Assembly (NCBI GenBank): GCA_020200995.1
Contig: JAIVHQ010000265.1
Span: 1 to 6,695, forward strand
Direction: 5' to 3'
From: Flavobacteriales bacterium
Lineage (GTDB): Bacteria; Bacteroidota; Bacteroidia; Flavobacteriales_D; Cryomorphaceae
DNA: 6,695 bases
Shown here: positions 3,718 through 6,695 of the stretch, piece by piece
Layout of the letters: each line of letters begins with the position of its first letter
Numbering within the stretch: the first letter of the stretch is position 1
Position numbers and translations under genes: made by a program
Notes under the pieces: model-generated
Databases searched by the model: none
Told to the model about the DNA's origin: nothing
What the model saw: the letters and a program-made list of their open reading frames with translations, nothing else

Positions 3718-6695
3718 TTGAAGAAAACAGGTTTAAAATTATTGCGTTGGATTTGGCTCCTGCTCAAATGGACAGCTATTGCTGTGCTTTTGCTGTTGGT
3801 AGTGGTGTCCGTTAGCATCAACCTGCCGCCCGTTCAGCAATTTATCATTGATAAAGCAGCGGTGCAGTTCAGCGAAAAAACGGGAGGTACGCTCGAAATA
3901 GAGCGGTTTGACCTTCGCATTCCTTACCATGTAGGCCTGCACGGCCTCTCTCTCCGCGGTCCCGATGACGAGCCGATTGCCTCATTCGAGCAACTGGAAG
4001 TGACCCTCGCATGGAGAAAACTACTCAACAAGACCGCATTCGTTGAAAGCATTAATATCAACGGATTAAACGCAAACATCTACAGCAACGGTTCAAGTGA
4101 GTGGAACTACGATTTCATCATTGATGCCTTTGCGACAGAAGGTGGCGGTGCCGAAGATGCACACCCTGAAAAGACCGACGAGACAAGCGGCAACGGATGG
4201 GATGTACAGCTCGGGAAACTTGCGCTAAGCGATATGTCTCTTCGGTATTACGATGCCGGCACAAGGGACTCAATCGAATCAAAAATCGGCAGCCTCAACC
4301 TCCGCATGCAATACATGTCTTTGACAAACAATGTATATCACGTCAAGTCGCTGAATTTCATCGAATCTTCAACACATTTTCAGCTCGGCATACACCCCGA
4401 AGCGCCCGAAGAGGCGGATACGGCGACCGCCGCGATGCCCGATGTGTTTCTCGCCCAACTTTTACTTGAAGATCAAACATTTGAATTCACCGACCTCTCC
4501 GACGGTTCGGCTTACAGCGCCGAAATCGTGCATTTCGACCTCCACCCCGACAGGATTGATCTCGAGGAGATGGATTTTGCGGTTACCGAGCTCAACCTGC
4601 ACGGTCTGGATTTTGCCATGCGTATGCCCGAAGGCCCACCTTCCGATGCTCCTTTCGACGGAGAGATTTTCACCCCGCTCAACCTGACCTCGGAGCTTAT
4701 TGACATCAGTGATATAAACATTGAAATCAATATGTTTAACGACGCTACCGGAACTGAAAGTTCAATTAAGATATCGGACATTTCGATCGTGCTCGAGGCC
4801 CTTGAAATCACGCCTGACAGCTACGCTGCCCGAAGTCTCACAGCCGGATTGATCTACGGTGACCTGCCCAAACTCGATCGCCTAAGCCTGGGACTCGACC
4901 TCAACCGCGAAAGGCTCGAAGTCACCGACCTCGCCGTGGATTTCGGGCGAACGCGACTGCGCACGGGGGTGTCGCTGAGCTACGCCGGGTTGGACAGGCT
5001 TGCGAATGACATCGAGTTTCACGACCTATTGCTCACCCTCTCCGAGCTCTCCGTGCATCCCGCCGATCTGGAGCGTGTCCTCGCATTTGTAGATCCGGAA
5101 GGGCCGTTGCCCACCTTGCCATCGGAGCGCGTCACTGCAAAGGCTCAAATCTCAGGAAGCAGCCAATCGCTTACCTTTCAATCCCTTTCGGCGGAAACGG
5201 GCAAAACCAAGGTGAGCCTCGCAGGGAGTTCGCGCGGTTCAACTCCTGAAAAACACGACTTCACCATTAAGCAGCTCGACGCCATGGCCTACCTCGCCGA
5301 CGTGATGCCCTGGATGCCCGACAGCCTCGACACAGAGCTGCTTCCGGCCTATGTAGGATTTGCCGGAAAGGCAAAATCCACCCTCACGGACTCCGAGATC
5401 GATGGCATCATTTCGCTGCCATACGGCAAAATAGCGCTGAGTGCGGCCACCGACGGGCGCGAGTCGGAAGTGTTCGACCTTACCGCAGATGTGAGCAGCG
5501 AGCTTCTCGACCTCAGGTCATTTGCAGAAGCCGACACCTTTTACACCTGCTTTACCCTCAATGCCAACCTCTTTGACATGACGGGCGACAGCCTGCGGGG
5601 GAACATCTTTCTAGATATCCCCGAATTTAGGATGGACGACATCGCTGTGGCCCACGTTGAGGTGCGCGATAGCATAGACGGAGACCGCCACCGCTTCGGG
5701 TTCTCGGTAAGCGATTCGGCGCTGGTGGCGGAAATCACAGGCACGGCCGATTTGGGTGAGGCATTGAGGGCAGAAGTGCGCGGTGAAATCGCGGGTGCAG
5801 ATTTTCAATACATCGGCCTGACCTCGAAAGACATTCGGCTGCAGACCTATTTTGACGCCACTTACAGCGACATCGACAGTGTGCAGATTGCGGAATTGAC
5901 CATTGGAAACACGGTTGTAATCAAGGAGGGCGAACGCATCGATCTGGCTCCGACCACGGCTTCAATGCATCTCAGCTCCGACTCTACCGGAGTGAAGCTC
6001 CGCAGCGACCTGCTCGACATTTCTTCGGCCTCCAACCTCGCGCTTACGTCGTTGGCCGAGGCCCTTTCAGGCGTTTTCAAAGAAGACCAGGACAGCGATA
6101 AGTTTGCCGGAGGATTTTGGGATTTTGATTTCAAATCGCGTCAATCCAATTTGATCCGCGACCTCTTTCTTCCCGATTTAGAGGAGTTTGAACCCGCCAC
6201 GGTAAAGGTACGGTACCGGGCCGATGAGCGCATTCTGAACGCGGATGTTTCCTTTCCACGCACCGAACTGGGCGGCATGCGTGTGGACAGTCTGGAACTC
6301 GAATTGCAGGTGGACAAAGGGAAAGCATACGGAAATTTCGGGATTCATCGATTCGCTTATGACACGCTGGCGGTGGACCTGATCGCCCTGAGTGCGGAAC
6401 CCGACTCGGCAGGCACTCAATTTGCCTTCAGCCTCGGCGGCCCGCCCGATGAAGCCCCTTACTTCATTCAGGCCGCATTGAAACACACCTCGCAGGGCCC
6501 ATCTGATACCGCCGGATACTGGCAGGTCTCGCCGGCACGAAACTTTACGCTGAACTCAGAACAGTGGACTGTAAATCCGCGCGCGTATTTCCGCTTTCGC
6601 GAATCGGGCACGGAAATTCACGACTTCAATCTGGAGCGCGGCAAGCAACGTTTGAGCTTGTCGAAAGATCAGGGCGCAGAAACCGTGAATATAGG
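3718..6695 (+). CDS. tamB: TamB/AsmA-like translocation and assembly protein (partial, 3' end outside window)
   Basis: One frame stays open for 992 codons and leaves the window without a stop. The protein begins MKKTGLKLLRWIWLLLKW (TTG read as Met), a positively charged stretch leading into one membrane anchor (about 9-34). It continues with NLPPVQQFIIDKAAVQFSEK and TGGTLEIERFDLRIP, then GLHGLSLRGPDDEPIASFEQL and a WNYDFIIDAF segment (about 129-138). This order is that of the N-terminus of Bacteroidota TamB proteins (AsmA-like superfamily), which are usually well over 1,300 residues and end in a DUF490/TamB domain, not reached here. The remainder is a long series of amphipathic beta-strand repeats rich in Asp, Leu and Ser, as in the lipid-conducting beta-taco groove of TamB, YhdP and AsmA proteins. 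An acidic, Gly-rich linker sits near 142-162. The likely role is an inner-membrane-anchored bridge across the periplasm for outer-membrane lipid transport or protein assembly. TTG is chosen because it yields the basic N-terminus before the anchor and follows a -7 box; no ATG precedes the membrane segment. Confidence 0.85.
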   Translation, partial: MKKTGLKLLRWIWLLLKWTAIAVLLLLVVVSVSINLPPVQQFIIDKAAVQFSEKTGGTLEIERFDLRIPYHVGLHGLSLRGPDDEPIASFEQLEVTLAWRKLLNKTAFVESININGLNANIYSNGSSEWNYDFIIDAFATEGGGAEDAHPEKTDETSGNGWDVQLGKLALSDMSLRYYDAGTRDSIESKIGSLNLRMQYMSLTNNVYHVKSLNFIESSTHFQLGIHPEAPEEADTATAAMPDVFLAQLLLEDQTFEFTDLSDGSAYSAEIVHFDLHPDRIDLEEMDFAVTELNLHGLDFAMRMPEGPPSDAPFDGEIFTPLNLTSELIDISDINIEINMFNDATGTESSIKISDISIVLEALEITPDSYAARSLTAGLIYGDLPKLDRLSLGLDLNRERLEVTDLAVDFGRTRLRTGVSLSYAGLDRLANDIEFHDLLLTLSELSVHPADLERVLAFVDPEGPLPTLPSERVTAKAQISGSSQSLTFQSLSAETGKTKVSLAGSSRGSTPEKHDFTIKQLDAMAYLADVMPWMPDSLDTELLPAYVGFAGKAKSTLTDSEIDGIISLPYGKIALSAATDGRESEVFDLTADVSSELLDLRSFAEADTFYTCFTLNANLFDMTGDSLRGNIFLDIPEFRMDDIAVAHVEVRDSIDGDRHRFGFSVSDSALVAEITGTADLGEALRAEVRGEIAGADFQYIGLTSKDIRLQTYFDATYSDIDSVQIAELTIGNTVVIKEGERIDLAPTTASMHLSSDSTGVKLRSDLLDISSASNLALTSLAEALSGVFKEDQDSDKFAGGFWDFDFKSRQSNLIRDLFLPDLEEFEPATVKVRYRADERILNADVSFPRTELGGMRVDSLELELQVDKGKAYGNFGIHRFAYDTLAVDLIALSAEPDSAGTQFAFSLGGPPDEAPYFIQAALKHTSQGPSDTAGYWQVSPARNFTLNSEQWTVNPRAYFRFRESGTEIHDFNLERGKQRLSLSKDQGAETVNI

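Noticed and set aside
4512..6486. Several minus-strand frames inside the tamB-like region
   Set aside because: All lie opposite one continuous 992-codon frame with coherent AsmA/TamB features; their Ser/Arg-rich composition is typical of antisense translation.

Overview
The window looks like part of a marine or other aquatic Bacteroidota genome. Three things point that way: a proteorhodopsin with methionine at the spectral-tuning position, which is typical of that phylum; a very long TamB-like protein whose N-terminus has the Bacteroidota form; and promoter -7 boxes of the TAnnTTTG type with no clear Shine-Dalgarno sequences. Base composition is moderate and suggests a relatively GC-rich Bacteroidota lineage. 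No genus can be fixed from the sequence.

Layout from left to right. Positions 1-189 are a non-coding inverted repeat resembling a pair of REP-like extragenic elements, followed by a short GC-rich stretch with no gene. A strong intrinsic terminator (321-360) ends a minus-strand proteorhodopsin gene (397-1201). That gene carries an almost perfect 22-bp tandem duplication (900-943), which shifts the frame in helix C and splits it into an N-terminal and a C-terminal reading frame. The two copies differ at one silent position, so either a real mutation or the assembly-joining of two strain variants is possible. With one copy removed, a complete 260-residue light-driven proton pump is restored. It has the Asp/Thr/Glu set, the retinal lysine, a green-tuning Met, and a glycine where antenna-carotenoid-binding rhodopsins have their fenestration.

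After an AT-rich gap of about 300 bp that holds a candidate rhodopsin promoter and a terminator for the next unit, a two-gene minus-strand operon follows. It encodes an ArnT/PMT-like GT-C membrane glycosyltransferase (2080-3630) and, overlapping it by 4 nt, a LOG-family nucleoside-monophosphate phosphoribohydrolase (1502-2083). An 87-bp divergent intergenic region separates this operon from a plus-strand gene that fills the rest of the window (3718-6695, running off the right edge). That gene encodes the N-terminal 992 residues of a TamB/AsmA-like inner-membrane-anchored envelope protein.

No clear new multi-gene system is visible. The observations most worth following up are the duplicated segment in the rhodopsin, the predicted antenna site of the repaired protein, and the left-edge repeat. 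The LOG, GT-C and tamB genes all appear to start with GTG or TTG.
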